DNA of 64,000 nucleotides, taken from positions 3,044,001 to 3,108,000 of the forward strand of contig NZ_JARKIN010000001.1 in assembly GCF_029351045.1 (NCBI RefSeq). Direction: 5' to 3'. Below are positions 43,389-51,139 of this stretch, in pieces. Origin of the DNA: Streptomyces sp. WMMB303. Lineage in GTDB: Bacteria; Actinomycetota; Actinomycetes; Streptomycetales; Streptomycetaceae. The number at the start of each line of letters is the position of its first letter. Within the stretch, counting starts at the first letter, position 1. The notes beneath the pieces are model-generated. The model searched no databases and was not told the origin of the DNA. It worked only from the letters and a program-made list of their open reading frames with translations. Made by a program: the position numbers and the translations under genes.

Positions 43389-44213
43389 CCGGTAGGGGCG
43401 GGCGTAGGCCCATTCGTCGAGCAGGGTGCGGTTGAGGCGTTCGACCTTGCCGTTGGTCTGGGGCCGGTAGGGCCGGGTTCGCTTGTGGGTGATCCCGGCC
43501 GCTGCCAGTGTGTCGCGCCAGGTGTGGGACTTGTAGCAGGCGCCGTTGTCGGTCAGGACGCGTTCGACGGTGATGCCGACGCTGGTGAAGTAGGCGTGTG
43601 CCCGGGCCCAGAAGCCGGTGGCCGTGTCCTTCTTCTCGTCGGTGTGGATCTCGCTGTAGGCGAGGCGGGAGTGGTCGTCGACGGCGGTGTGGATGTAGCT
43701 GTAGCCGGCGTTCTTGCGGGTCTTGCGGCCGGCCTGGCGGCCGAGGACCTTGTGGCCGCCGCCGTCGGGGATGTTGCCCAGTTTCTTGATGTCGACGTGG
43801 ACGAGCTCGCCGGGATGTTCGCGTTCGTAGCGGCGTATGACGCGGCCGGTCGCACGGTCCAGATGGGTCAGCCGGGCCAGCCCGAACCGCGTCAGCACGC
43901 GGTGCACGGTCGAGGGCACGAGGTCCAGCAGGTGCGCGATGCGGGCCGGGCCCCACCGGCGCAGGAGGCGGACCTTGATGATCCTTCGCTCGGTCCGTGT
44001 CGGCGTCCGCCGCGGGCTGTGACGGGGACGCGAGGAGCGGTCGGTCATCCCGGCCTCGCCCAGCAGCCGGTAGCGCTCAGCCCACCGCTGAGCCGTGGTC
44101 GGCGAGACCTGGAAGCGTTCGGCAGCCCGCCGGAGCGGCCAGCCGTCCTCGACCACGCAACGGGCCAGACGCAGACGTCCGGTCTCGGTCAGGGGTGCAT
44201 TACGGTGGGGCAC
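43260..44213 (-). CDS. IS481-family transposase
   Basis: 317 residues from GTG 44213 (AGAAAGG upstream). N-terminal helix-turn-helix GWPLRRAAERFQVSPTTAQR, then DDE core: GELVHVDIKKLGNIPDGGGH (first Asp), VERVLTDNGACYKSHTWRDT (second Asp) and RPYRPQTNGKVERLNRTLLD (Glu). Length and motifs are standard and intact. The stop TAG lies in the CCTAGA target duplication, outside the terminal repeat, so the target sequence supplies the stop. Confidence 0.92.
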   Translation of the reverse strand: MPHRNAPLTETGRLRLARCVVEDGWPLRRAAERFQVSPTTAQRWAERYRLLGEAGMTDRSSRPRHSPRRTPTRTERRIIKVRLLRRWGPARIAHLLDLVPSTVHRVLTRFGLARLTHLDRATGRVIRRYEREHPGELVHVDIKKLGNIPDGGGHKVLGRQAGRKTRKNAGYSYIHTAVDDHSRLAYSEIHTDEKKDTATGFWARAHAYFTSVGITVERVLTDNGACYKSHTWRDTLAAAGITHKRTRPYRPQTNGKVERLNRTLLDEWAYARPYRSEQERRDAFPQWLHTYNHHRGHTALAGKPPASRVPNLTEQYI

Positions 44214-44333
44214 GAGGGCCTTTCTGGTCGGTGTAGACGTCGCAATCCACACCGAACCCGGAAGGCCCTCACCCGTTCAAGATCCCTCAGCCGAGACCTG
44301 CATCACCCGTCCACAACCTCCCGAGACAGAACA
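43265..44333 (-). mobile_element. IS481-family insertion sequence (1069 bp)
   Basis: 26-base imperfect inverted repeats starting TGT (TGTATTGCTCTGTGAGGTTG at the left, TGTTCTGTCTCGGGAGGTTG at the right, complement strand) match at 18 of 26 positions. They are flanked by a perfect 6-base target duplication CCTAGA (43259-43264 and 44334-44339). The insertion is in the 3' end of the XRE gene, on the opposite strand. Confidence 0.92.
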
Positions 44334-44379
44334 CCTAGACCTCGGCGCGATCAAGTAGCCGCCGACACCCGGACGCTCA

Positions 44380-44419
44380 GGGGCTGACCCGGAATTTTCT
44401 TCCGGGTCAGCCCCTTTTT
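44380..44419 (+). terminator. Rho-independent terminator of the XRE gene
   Basis: ggggctgacccggaa pairs perfectly with ttccgggtcagcccc over a five-base loop and is followed by five Ts, a textbook intrinsic terminator. It sits 22 bases after the original (pre-insertion) stop of the XRE gene, supporting the reconstruction of that gene's end. Confidence 0.9.
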
Positions 44420-44475
44420 CGGCCTCTACGGTCTCCCCGTTCGCACCACTCAAGCGCGGGGAGGATGGCCGACCG

Positions 44476-44826
44476 GTGGACGTAGCGGAGATCAAAGCAA
44501 CCATCAGCACGGCTCTGGCTGAACGGTCGGCGTTGCCTCCTTACGAAAAGCTGTGCTGCCTGCACGAGGCCCTGTTGGGGCACATCAAGGCGCTGATGCC
44601 CTTAGCCGAGAAGCAGATCGACGGCCTCTGGCGTGGTTCTCGGGAGTGGTACCGGAAGCGTGCCACGTTCGATTCCATCCCGTACGAGGTGGACCAAGGG
44701 CTGGGCGGGGGCCTGTGCACTGCCATAGCCCACGTGAAGAGCTTGGGCTACACCCTCAGATTCCTTCTGGAGAACGCCGGTTTGGCCGATGTAGGCGGGG
44801 GCTCACCCAGCCACCCTGACGGCTGA
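44476..44826 (+). CDS. Hypothetical helical protein of the element (116 aa)
   Basis: From GTG. A largely helical sequence: MDVAEIKATISTALAERSAL, LHEALLGHIKALMPLAEKQI, and GGGLCTAIAHVKSLGYTLRF. The pattern of a conserved GHI-x3-MP segment followed by WxxR and a terminal Leu-rich helix is like the DUF6415-type proteins common on actinomycete plasmids and integrative elements. I am not sure of that assignment. It has no membrane segment or signal. It is located after the XRE terminator, so it probably has its own promoter between 44420 and 44475. Confidence 0.6.
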   Translation: MDVAEIKATISTALAERSALPPYEKLCCLHEALLGHIKALMPLAEKQIDGLWRGSREWYRKRATFDSIPYEVDQGLGGGLCTAIAHVKSLGYTLRFLLENAGLADVGGGSPSHPDG

Positions 44827-45536
44827 GCCCGCAGTTCCACCACACAACCTCAGACGCAAGGCCGGACCACCCCTCAGACCTTGGCGGGGAGAAGGGTGGT
44901 CCGGTGGAGAGTCCCTGTTCAGGACCCTGGTGCCAATGGTACCGGGGCGCTTGTCGTGCCCTCGTTCGCTGCCTCGGCCCAACTGCAAGCCATCTGACTG
45001 ATAGGGCCCTTCACGAATGACAAGCGCTTCTGATGCCTCAGCCACCGAAAGCAAGCCACGACGGCGGGAGAGCCGCGCGGACACCTGCGCATGGCCCCCT
45101 CAGCCACCCACCGTCATCAGCCACGCCTTCCTGTTCTCGATCTCTGACCCGCAGACGCCTCCGCGCAGCCCCAGCCGACCACTTGGCGACTGCGGGGCCG
45201 GTTCGCAGCCCGCCGCGAGACTTGGCGCCGCGCCACGGGCGTTGTCGGCGTGCGGTGCTCCTGCCTCGCCTGGCTGGTCGGCGTCGTACTCCTGGTCGTG
45301 CTCGTGCTCGCGGGTGTTCAGCGGTCTGCCGAGTCACATCAAGCCAGGGCTCAGACGTTCCTTGCGGGGCCGGTGGGTTGCTGTGCGGGTCTGCGCGCTG
45401 AGCGGGCCGGGGCCGACGCGAGCGGGGCGGAGACAGGAGCGGGCGGCGGCCACTGGCCGCCAGCGCGCGCGGGCCGCGTCAGCGGCCCGCCTTGATCCAG
45501 TAAGGAAACTCTGAACAGCTCCGGCCCTGGTGGTTT
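44827..45536. other. Gene-poor stretch with a possible decayed coding remnant
   Basis: No complete gene is convincing in these 710 bases. From about 45148 to 45495 one plus-strand frame without a start reads TTWRLRGRFAARRETWRRAT and then CSCLAWLVGVVLLVVLVLAG, a basic segment and a membrane helix. This looks like the relic of a small membrane protein of the element; the frame is closed upstream by TGA at 45145. The 15 bases CGGCCCTGGTGGTTT at 45522-45536 are the left copy of the target duplication of the following insertion. Confidence 0.4.
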
Positions 45537-47489
45537 TGTCTTGTCTCGGTTGATGCTTGACGTTGTGGCTTCACCTGATGCTTGACACCGCTTGTCTCGG
45601 CTTTGCTGTGCGCGTCGTATCCGCGTGCAGGGAGGGCCGGGGCCGTGCTGGTGGAGCTGAGCGTGGTCGAGCAGCGGTATCACGCGGTGATGGAGGTCGC
45701 CGCGGGGGTTCCGGTCACCCAAGTCGCCGCCCGGTATGGGGTGTCGAGGCAGTCAGTGCACTCGTGGGTGCGCAAGTACGAGCAGTCGGGTCTGCCGGGG
45801 CTGGCGGACCGGTCGCACCGGCCGGACTCGTGCCCGCACCGGATAGCGGCGGAGGTGGAGGCGGTGGTGTGTGAACTGCGGCGCCGGCATCGCGGCTGGG
45901 GCCCGCGTCGGCTGGTGCACGAGGTGGAACGCAGGGGCATCACGCCGGTGCCGTCCCGGGCGACGGTCTATCGAGTCCTGGTCCGCAACGGACTTGTTGA
46001 GCCCGGGGTGCGTAAGCGTCGCCGGTCGGATTACCGCAGGTGGGAGCGGTCGGCGTCGATGGAACTGTGGCAGATGGACATCGTCGGCGACATCCTGCTG
46101 GCGGACGGCAGCGAGTGCAAGATGGTCACCGGGATCGATGACCACTCCCGGTTCATGGTGATCGCGAAAGTGGTGCAGCGGGCCACGGCCCGAGCGGTGT
46201 GTCTGGCCTTCGGCGAGGCACTGGTGCGGTTCGGAGTGCCCGGCGAGGTGCTGACGGACAACGGCAAGCAGTTCACCTCCCGCTTCAGTCCCGGCAAGCC
46301 CGGAGAGACGATGTTCGACCGGATCTGCCGGGAGAACGGCATCGCTCACCGGCTGACGAAGCCGCAGTCCCCGACGACCACGGGGAAGATCGAACGCTTC
46401 CACCAGACTCTGCGGCGCGAACTCCTCGACCGGCGTGATCCGTTCGTCGACCTGGCGGCTGCGCAGGCGGCGGTGGATGCCTGGCTGGAGGACTACAACC
46501 GGATGCGGCCGCACCAGGGACTGGAGATGGCCGTCCCGGCCAGCCGGTTCGTTTCCCGGCCGCGGTCCGAGCAGGATGCGCTGCCGGTGGTGCTGCCCGC
46601 CCGCCTCGACCCCGTCCCCCAACCTGATGTCCCAGTGTCTCCTCCCGAGCCGGTCGCGGCGGTTTGGCCGATGGCGGAGGGAGAGGTCGGTGCGATCGAG
46701 CTGGAGCGGGTGGTGCCTGCGTCGGGGAACCTGAGCCTGCGTGGTCAGCAGGTCTGGTTCGGTCCGGCACTGGCCGGCATCACGGTGACCTTGCGGATCG
46801 ACGTGAACCGGCTGCACGTGTTGATCGGCGGCGGTCGGCACAAGACGCTGCCCTCGAAGCTGTCCGGCCGCGACCTCAAAGCCCTGCTGGCAGGCGGGGG
46901 CGCCCGGCCCGCCGGGCCCTGGGCGGAGGATCCCAGACCGGCGCAGGACACGAAGGGGGTGGTGGAGGTGGACCGGACCGTGAACGCGGTCGGCTACGTC
47001 GGCCTGGGCGGTGACAAGGTCCTGATCGGCTGGCCGTTCGCCGGACAGCGGGTCACCCTCCGGCTCGACGGGAAAGTCCTTCAGGTCCTGGACGAGCAGC
47101 GTGTCTTGCAGGCCACCCTGCCCAGCCCTCTGCCGCCCTCTGCATGCGGGCGCCTGCAAGGTGCTCGTCCGGCCGGGCCGTCACCGCTGCTGCCTCCGCC
47201 AGCCGAGCAGATCACCGAACGGACGGTCAGCAGTGTCGGCGGCTTCATGATCGCCGGACAGCGCGTCCAGCTCGGCCGCGGCTATGCGCACCAGGTCGTC
47301 ACCGCCCACCTGGACGAGACATCGATCCGGGTATTCCACAGCGGCGAGCTGATCACCACCGTCCCGCGTGTCACCAGGAAGGAGGTGGTGGTCCGCAAGT
47401 CCGGCGAACACAACCGCCGGAAGATCGTCTAGGGAAAGCGTCAAGCATCACCTGACGCCAACCCGTCAATCATCACCTGAGACTCGACA
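45537..47489 (+). mobile_element. Large IS481-like insertion element (1953 bp) with 15-bp target duplication
   Basis: Ends start TGTC and match at 21 of the first 26 positions (left TGTCTTGTCTCGGTTGATGC, right complement TGTCGAGTCTCAGGTGATGA). Flanks are an exact 15-base repeat, CGGCCCTGGTGGTTT, at 45522-45536 and 47490-47504. Each end holds two copies of a TGATGCTTGAC-type motif 25 bases apart (45551 and 45576; on the complement, 47465-47475 and 47440-47450). A single transposase gene fills the element. Confidence 0.88.
45645..47432 (+). CDS. Transposase, IS481-like core with three C-terminal beta repeats
   Basis: 595 residues from GTG (GGAGGG nine bases upstream). An N-terminal helix-turn-helix (GVPVTQVAARYGVSRQSVHS) is followed by a DDE core at about 130-310: SMELWQMDIVGDILLADGSE, VPGEVLTDNGKQFTSRFSPG, TTTGKIERFHQTLRRELLDR. 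Beyond residue 370 come three tandem ~65-residue units, each with a pattern like VxxxGxxxxxGxxVxxGxxxAGxxVTLxxD (starting near 379 LERVVPASGNLSLRGQQVWF, 444 VEVDRTVNAVGYVGLGGDKV and 523 ERTVSSVGGFMIAGQRVQLG). The usual family member has at most one such beta-barrel. No ATPase helper (IstB-like) is present. Confidence 0.85.
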   Translation: MLVELSVVEQRYHAVMEVAAGVPVTQVAARYGVSRQSVHSWVRKYEQSGLPGLADRSHRPDSCPHRIAAEVEAVVCELRRRHRGWGPRRLVHEVERRGITPVPSRATVYRVLVRNGLVEPGVRKRRRSDYRRWERSASMELWQMDIVGDILLADGSECKMVTGIDDHSRFMVIAKVVQRATARAVCLAFGEALVRFGVPGEVLTDNGKQFTSRFSPGKPGETMFDRICRENGIAHRLTKPQSPTTTGKIERFHQTLRRELLDRRDPFVDLAAAQAAVDAWLEDYNRMRPHQGLEMAVPASRFVSRPRSEQDALPVVLPARLDPVPQPDVPVSPPEPVAAVWPMAEGEVGAIELERVVPASGNLSLRGQQVWFGPALAGITVTLRIDVNRLHVLIGGGRHKTLPSKLSGRDLKALLAGGGARPAGPWAEDPRPAQDTKGVVEVDRTVNAVGYVGLGGDKVLIGWPFAGQRVTLRLDGKVLQVLDEQRVLQATLPSPLPPSACGRLQGARPAGPSPLLPPPAEQITERTVSSVGGFMIAGQRVQLGRGYAHQVVTAHLDETSIRVFHSGELITTVPRVTRKEVVVRKSGEHNRRKIV

Positions 47490-47561
47490 CGGCCCTGGTG
47501 GTTTCGACTGACCTCACGATTTCGTCCAACTCCGCTGAGCACGCCGCACGAAGGGGAAGCA

Positions 47562-47810
47562 ATGCACGAAGCTCACGTCCACCGCATAGGCCAGGCAGGC
47601 AGCACTCAGCCCGAGCGCACCGCCAGGCGGACGGAGACCATGGGAGCCTGGGCACTGAACGAGTCGGAACATGCGCTTCTGTTGGAGATCGCCTCGATGG
47701 CCAAGCGTATCTGCGAAGAGGTGGAAAGCGTGCGCGCGGAGATCGCAGACCTCAGCGAGTCGAGTGCCCCCGCCCCTGCTCCCCCTTCAGCTCTGCGACG
47801 TCCTGCTTAA
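47562..47810 (+). CDS. Small hypothetical protein of the element (82 aa)
   Basis: From ATG with GAAGGGGAAG upstream. The centre, WALNESEHALLLEIASMAKR and ICEEVESVRAEIADLSESS, predicts a helical, possibly coiled-coil protein with an Ala/Pro tail. It has no recognised domain. Its last 59 bases overlap the 3' end of the convergent GntR gene, so antisense interference between the two transcripts is possible. Confidence 0.5.
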   Translation: MHEAHVHRIGQAGSTQPERTARRTETMGAWALNESEHALLLEIASMAKRICEEVESVRAEIADLSESSAPAPAPPSALRRPA

Positions 47811-48225
47811 GAGCCTGAACCTCTGCGTTCAGCGTCCGCAGCTGCTCACGAATGGCGAGCAGCGTTTCCGCGTACGGGCCGGTTGCTTCGGAGGTGTCCG
47901 GAGATGCCGGCCCGTCCGCTTCCTCAGGCTCGGGGAACTGCTGTGAGCTCTTGGCTTCAACCAGCGCCGTCACTTCCCCGTCCTGAACGACCACCACGTC
48001 AGCTACGTAGCTGCCGCGTCCCTGGACGGTGTAAATCAGACCCTCGTCGCGCAAGAGGCGCAGTGCGCTGCGGGCGGTCATGTTGGCGACGCCGAACCGC
48101 TCTTGCAGCTCCCGGTGCGAGGGGAGCTGTTCCCCCGGCTTGAGCCTGCCGGACTTGATCTCTTTCCGGATCTCGTCGGCGGCCTGCTGGTAGGGCGGGC
48201 GCGAGTCGTGAGGCGGCGGCGTCAT
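47752..48225 (-). CDS. GntR-family repressor, KorSA-like
   Basis: 157 residues from MTPPPHDSRPPYQQAADEIR. The winged helix is clear: IKSGRLKPGEQLPSHRELQE, FGVANMTARSALRLLRDEGL, YTVQGRGSYVAD. There is no large effector domain. Instead a Pro/Glu linker leads to a C-terminal coiled coil (LLAIREQLRTLNAEVQALKQ, DVAELKGEQG). In pSAM2 the GntR protein KorSA represses the pra activator and transfer functions. The position and orientation here, divergent from the transfer genes, fit the same job. AGCTAG repeats in the adjacent promoter are its probable targets. The upstream extension to 48294 lacks a ribosome site. Confidence 0.85.
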   Translation of the reverse strand: MTPPPHDSRPPYQQAADEIRKEIKSGRLKPGEQLPSHRELQERFGVANMTARSALRLLRDEGLIYTVQGRGSYVADVVVVQDGEVTALVEAKSSQQFPEPEEADGPASPDTSEATGPYAETLLAIREQLRTLNAEVQALKQDVAELKGEQGRGHSTR

Positions 48226-48292
48226 GGCCCAAGGGTAGCCCGCGTTAGCCCACCTATCACAGACAGCCGACCTATCTCCCACCAACTCTGAC

Positions 48293-48330
48293 ACCTAGCT
48301 CGCTTGACATAGCTAGCCCAGCTAGATGAC
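48293..48330 (+). promoter_or_regulatory. Promoter and AGCTAG-repeat operator before the transfer genes
   Basis: TTGACA at 48304-48309 is a good -35. AGCTAG occurs at 48311-48316 and 48320-48325 (nine-base spacing), with a partial CCTAGCT at 48294-48300. A -10-like TAGATG at 48323-48328 overlaps the second repeat, so a bound repressor would block the promoter. ACCTATC occurs twice more, at 48252 and 48270, on the side of the GntR gene. Confidence 0.5.
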
Positions 48331-48383
48331 AGTGGTGATCCGCCGGGAGGACCGATCCCGGGGACCAGAAGGGAATTTGAGTC

Positions 48384-48743
48384 ATGGCGCGCATTCGCGT
48401 GGGGCTGCTGCCGTCCACGATGTTCATGGTCGGGACGCTGCCGGTGCCGAAGATCGCGGACCAGGAGACGGGCAAGATCGCTCAGGACCGCGACACCGGC
48501 GAGGACCTGTTCACGCTGACGGTGTTCCTCATGGAAGACGGTCGTGCGGAGCAGATGAAGATCACTGTTCCGAAGTCGGGACTGCCGGACGGGCTGAACC
48601 TCGGTCTGCCGGTTCGGCCGGTGGATCTGTTCGCGATCCCGTGGGCCCGGGTGTTCAACGGTCAGCTTTCCGACGGGGTTGCCTACCGGGCTAGCTCGCT
48701 GGAGCTGGCTGGGGCACCGCAGTTCGCGGAGCAGGGCCAGTGA
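48384..48743 (+). CDS. Conserved element protein ahead of the transfer genes (119 aa)
   Basis: MARIRVGLLPSTMFMVGTLP, KIADQETGKIAQDRDTGEDL and TVFLMEDGRAEQMKITVPKS suggest a compact beta-rich soluble fold. PVRPVDLFAIPWARVFNGQL is a conserved-looking centre. This gene occupies the first place of the presumed transfer operon and overlaps the next gene by four bases (GTGA). I recall similar proteins encoded just before TraB-type genes on streptomycete elements, without known function. Confidence 0.65.
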   Translation: MARIRVGLLPSTMFMVGTLPVPKIADQETGKIAQDRDTGEDLFTLTVFLMEDGRAEQMKITVPKSGLPDGLNLGLPVRPVDLFAIPWARVFNGQLSDGVAYRASSLELAGAPQFAEQGQ

Positions 48744-48943
48744 CGGCGCCTGGCCGTCGGCCGGTCTACCCGCTGCCGTTGGACGACCCGCCCAACGACC
48801 CCCGGTTCAACTGCGGCTTGATCTTCGCCGTGGCTGGGGTCCTTGAGTCGCACGGCTATCCGGAGGTGGCAGCGGGCCAGGACCTGACGGCGCTGATGCA
48901 AACGCTGTTCCGCTTCATCTACTCGACTGAGGACAAGGTGTGA
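48740..48943 (+). CDS. Small conserved element protein (67 aa)
   Basis: From GTG overlapping the previous stop (GTGA), and its own stop overlaps the following GTG (GTGA). RFNCGLIFAVAGVLESHGYP and LTALMQTLFRFIYS are visible; it is soluble with no known domain. Coupling to both neighbours shows it is part of the transfer operon. Confidence 0.65.
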   Translation: MTAPGRRPVYPLPLDDPPNDPRFNCGLIFAVAGVLESHGYPEVAAGQDLTALMQTLFRFIYSTEDKV

Positions 48944-50340
48944 CTGTGCAGGAAGTCATGGGGACCGCTTCGGCTCTGGTCGGGGCGGTCCTGGCCCTCG
49001 GCGTCATATGGGCGCTGTGGTGGCTGGTGCGCTACGTGCGGGCCGACAGGATGAAGCGGGCGAGTATCCGTCAGGCGGTCCGTGTCCGCTTTGGCTGGCG
49101 GCGTCTGGCTCCGATGGCCGGGTTGTCCGTGCAGGACAAGACTCCTGCGGCTGTAGTGATCTCCCAGGACGGCAAGGTGCCCAAGCCACGGGTGATCATC
49201 CCCAAGATCAAGGTCCGCGCGGACCGGTACGGGGTCGTCGTGCGTGCGGCGTGTGTGCCGAAGGTGAGCCTGGCCGAGTTCCAGAAGGCGGCCCCGTACC
49301 TGGCGGATGCCTGGCGGTGTACCCGCGTCTCTGTCCTGCCTGACAAGCCGGGGCAGCTCGTCGTCCGGGACGTGCGGGTGGACCCGTTGATCGTGCCCAC
49401 TGAGCACGTCCCGACTGGTGACGTGCCGGAGGAACTGGCCCGGTGGCACATGGGGCTGGATGAGTACGCGCAGCCGTTGAGCGTGGACCTGTCCGACGTG
49501 CCCGGCGTCACCGTCGCCGGTCTGCCCGGCTTCGGCAAAACCTCGCTGATCAACCGCTTCATCTGTGACACCGCCCCCTCGGCGGCGGTTCAGTTCGCCT
49601 TCGCCGACGGCAAGGTGACCTCCTCTCACGAGGGGGACTACGCAGATCTGGCACAGCGGGCGTTCGCCTTCGTCGGTGACGACCTGACCGACGCGATCAC
49701 GCTGTTCAAGCGGCTGGTGAAGCTGCGGCGTGCTCGCTCGGCGTCGATCCGGGACGTGCTCGGCGTCAAGAACATGTGGCACCTGGGCCCCTCGGACACC
49801 TGGCCCCTGGTCGTCCTGGTCGTGGATGAGGCGCACACCTACTTCCGCGACTACAAGGGCTCCGACGTGCAGACGAAGAAGCTCGCGGCGCTGGCGGCCG
49901 ACAACGCCCGCCTCGTCGAGGACCTGGTGAAGAAGGGCCGCAGTGTCGGCATCGTGGTGATCATCGCGACGCAGAAGGCGACCGGCGACGCCATCCCCAC
50001 CTTCATCCGCGATGTCTGCCCCGTGGGGCTGTCCTTCGCGCAGAAGACCGCTGAAGCGGCGGTTGTCGCCCTCGGGGAGGACATCCGCAACTGGCCGGAC
50101 GCGAACCCGACCGCGCTTCAGGACCCGGCCTATGTCGGCGTCGCCTCCATGGCTCACCAGGGCCGACCCGGCTTCACCCGCATCCGCACCCCGTACGTCG
50201 CCGACGCGGACGCGGCCCGCATCGCCGCCGACACCGCCCACCTGACCCGCGACCCCGCCGAACTCCTTGAGGCCCTGACCGGCCCGCGTATCCCGCTACC
50301 GGGGCTGCTCTCCAAGGACGACGACGCGGAAGCGGCCTGA
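48940..50340 (+). CDS. TraB/FtsK-SpoIIIE-type conjugal DNA translocase
   Basis: 466 residues from GTG. One N-terminal membrane helix, ALVGAVLALGVIWALWWLVR, is followed by an ATPase: Walker A GLPGFGKTSLINRFI (about 193-207), Walker B WPLVVLVVDEAH, then IVVIIATQKATGDAIPTFIR, the sensor-like segment typical of FtsK/SpoIIIE DNA pumps. Such proteins (TraSA of pSAM2, TraB of pIJ101-type plasmids) alone move double-stranded DNA into the recipient hypha. The single membrane segment and the length are as in small AICE versions. It is translationally coupled to the gene before it. Confidence 0.88.
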   Translation: MTVQEVMGTASALVGAVLALGVIWALWWLVRYVRADRMKRASIRQAVRVRFGWRRLAPMAGLSVQDKTPAAVVISQDGKVPKPRVIIPKIKVRADRYGVVVRAACVPKVSLAEFQKAAPYLADAWRCTRVSVLPDKPGQLVVRDVRVDPLIVPTEHVPTGDVPEELARWHMGLDEYAQPLSVDLSDVPGVTVAGLPGFGKTSLINRFICDTAPSAAVQFAFADGKVTSSHEGDYADLAQRAFAFVGDDLTDAITLFKRLVKLRRARSASIRDVLGVKNMWHLGPSDTWPLVVLVVDEAHTYFRDYKGSDVQTKKLAALAADNARLVEDLVKKGRSVGIVVIIATQKATGDAIPTFIRDVCPVGLSFAQKTAEAAVVALGEDIRNWPDANPTALQDPAYVGVASMAHQGRPGFTRIRTPYVADADAARIAADTAHLTRDPAELLEALTGPRIPLPGLLSKDDDAEAA

Positions 50341-50382
50341 CTCCCCCAACCCAACGACGCAGCGAAAGGAGGTGACATCCCA

Positions 50383-51033
50383 ATGACTGAGGACCGGATC
50401 ACCCAGCGCACGGTCATCGTGGTCATGGGCATCATCGCGGGCCTGGCGTTCGTCTTCTCCTTCGGCAACGTCTGGGCCCTCGCGCTCCGCCTCGGCGTCC
50501 CCGGGCCCATCGCACCCCTGATCGCCCCCATGGTCGACCTGTCGGTTACCGGCCTCCTGGCGGCCCTCTGGTACCTGTCCCTACGCGGCGTACCCGCCCA
50601 ACAGCTCAAGGGCGCCACACGCCTCATGCACCTGTCCGGCCTGCTGACGCTGGCCCTCAACATCGCCGAACCCATCGCCGCCGGACACTACGGCCGCGCT
50701 GCCGTCGACACCGTCGCGCCCGTGCTCCTCCTCGGCTGGGGAGCGGTCGGCCCGCAACTCCTCCGCCACCTTCACGCCGCAACTCGGCCGGCGCCTGCCC
50801 CGGAACCTGCTGAGAAGCCTGCCCCCGCCCCGACGCCTGCTGTCGCTCCGCAAACAGCCCCGCCCAAGGAGACGGCTTCCCCGGTCCCTGAGCCGCTGAT
50901 GGACGCGGCCCGGTCGATCGCCGCCACCTACCTCGCCGAACACGGCCGACCGATCACGGCGCCACAGCTACGGACCCGACTCGGCGTCGCGCTGCCGCTG
51001 GCTACAGCCGCTCACGCCCGCCTCACTGTCTGA
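50383..51033 (+). CDS. SpdB-like DUF2637 membrane protein
   Basis: 216 residues, ATG after a near-perfect AAAGGAGGTGA site. About four membrane helices (VIVVMGIIAGLAFVFSFGNV, PIAPMVDLSVTGLLAALWYL region, LMHLSGLLTLALNIAEPIAA, VDTVAPVLLLGWGAVGPQLL) form the DUF2637 part. A Pro/Ala linker leads to a C-terminal ~45-residue winged-helix-like segment (MDAARSIAATYLAEHGRPIT, APQLRTRLGVALPLATAA). Spread proteins of this type help the transferred element cross septa within the recipient mycelium. It follows the translocase gene by 42 bases. Confidence 0.82.
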   Translation: MTEDRITQRTVIVVMGIIAGLAFVFSFGNVWALALRLGVPGPIAPLIAPMVDLSVTGLLAALWYLSLRGVPAQQLKGATRLMHLSGLLTLALNIAEPIAAGHYGRAAVDTVAPVLLLGWGAVGPQLLRHLHAATRPAPAPEPAEKPAPAPTPAVAPQTAPPKETASPVPEPLMDAARSIAATYLAEHGRPITAPQLRTRLGVALPLATAAHARLTV

Positions 51034-51139
51034 CCCCCGCCGGAGGCTCCGGCCCTCTCCCCCACCCACGCCCGACCGGGCTCGGTCTGTCATGTCCGGG
51101 CCCGGTCTCGGCATCCCACCATGGAAGGACAGACCCACC

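Noticed and set aside
45017..45514. 165-codon open frame upstream of the large IS
   Set aside because: Composition is that of an out-of-frame GC-rich shadow (Ser/Pro/Arg runs), with no ribosome site or domain. Another frame there looks more protein-like but is truncated.
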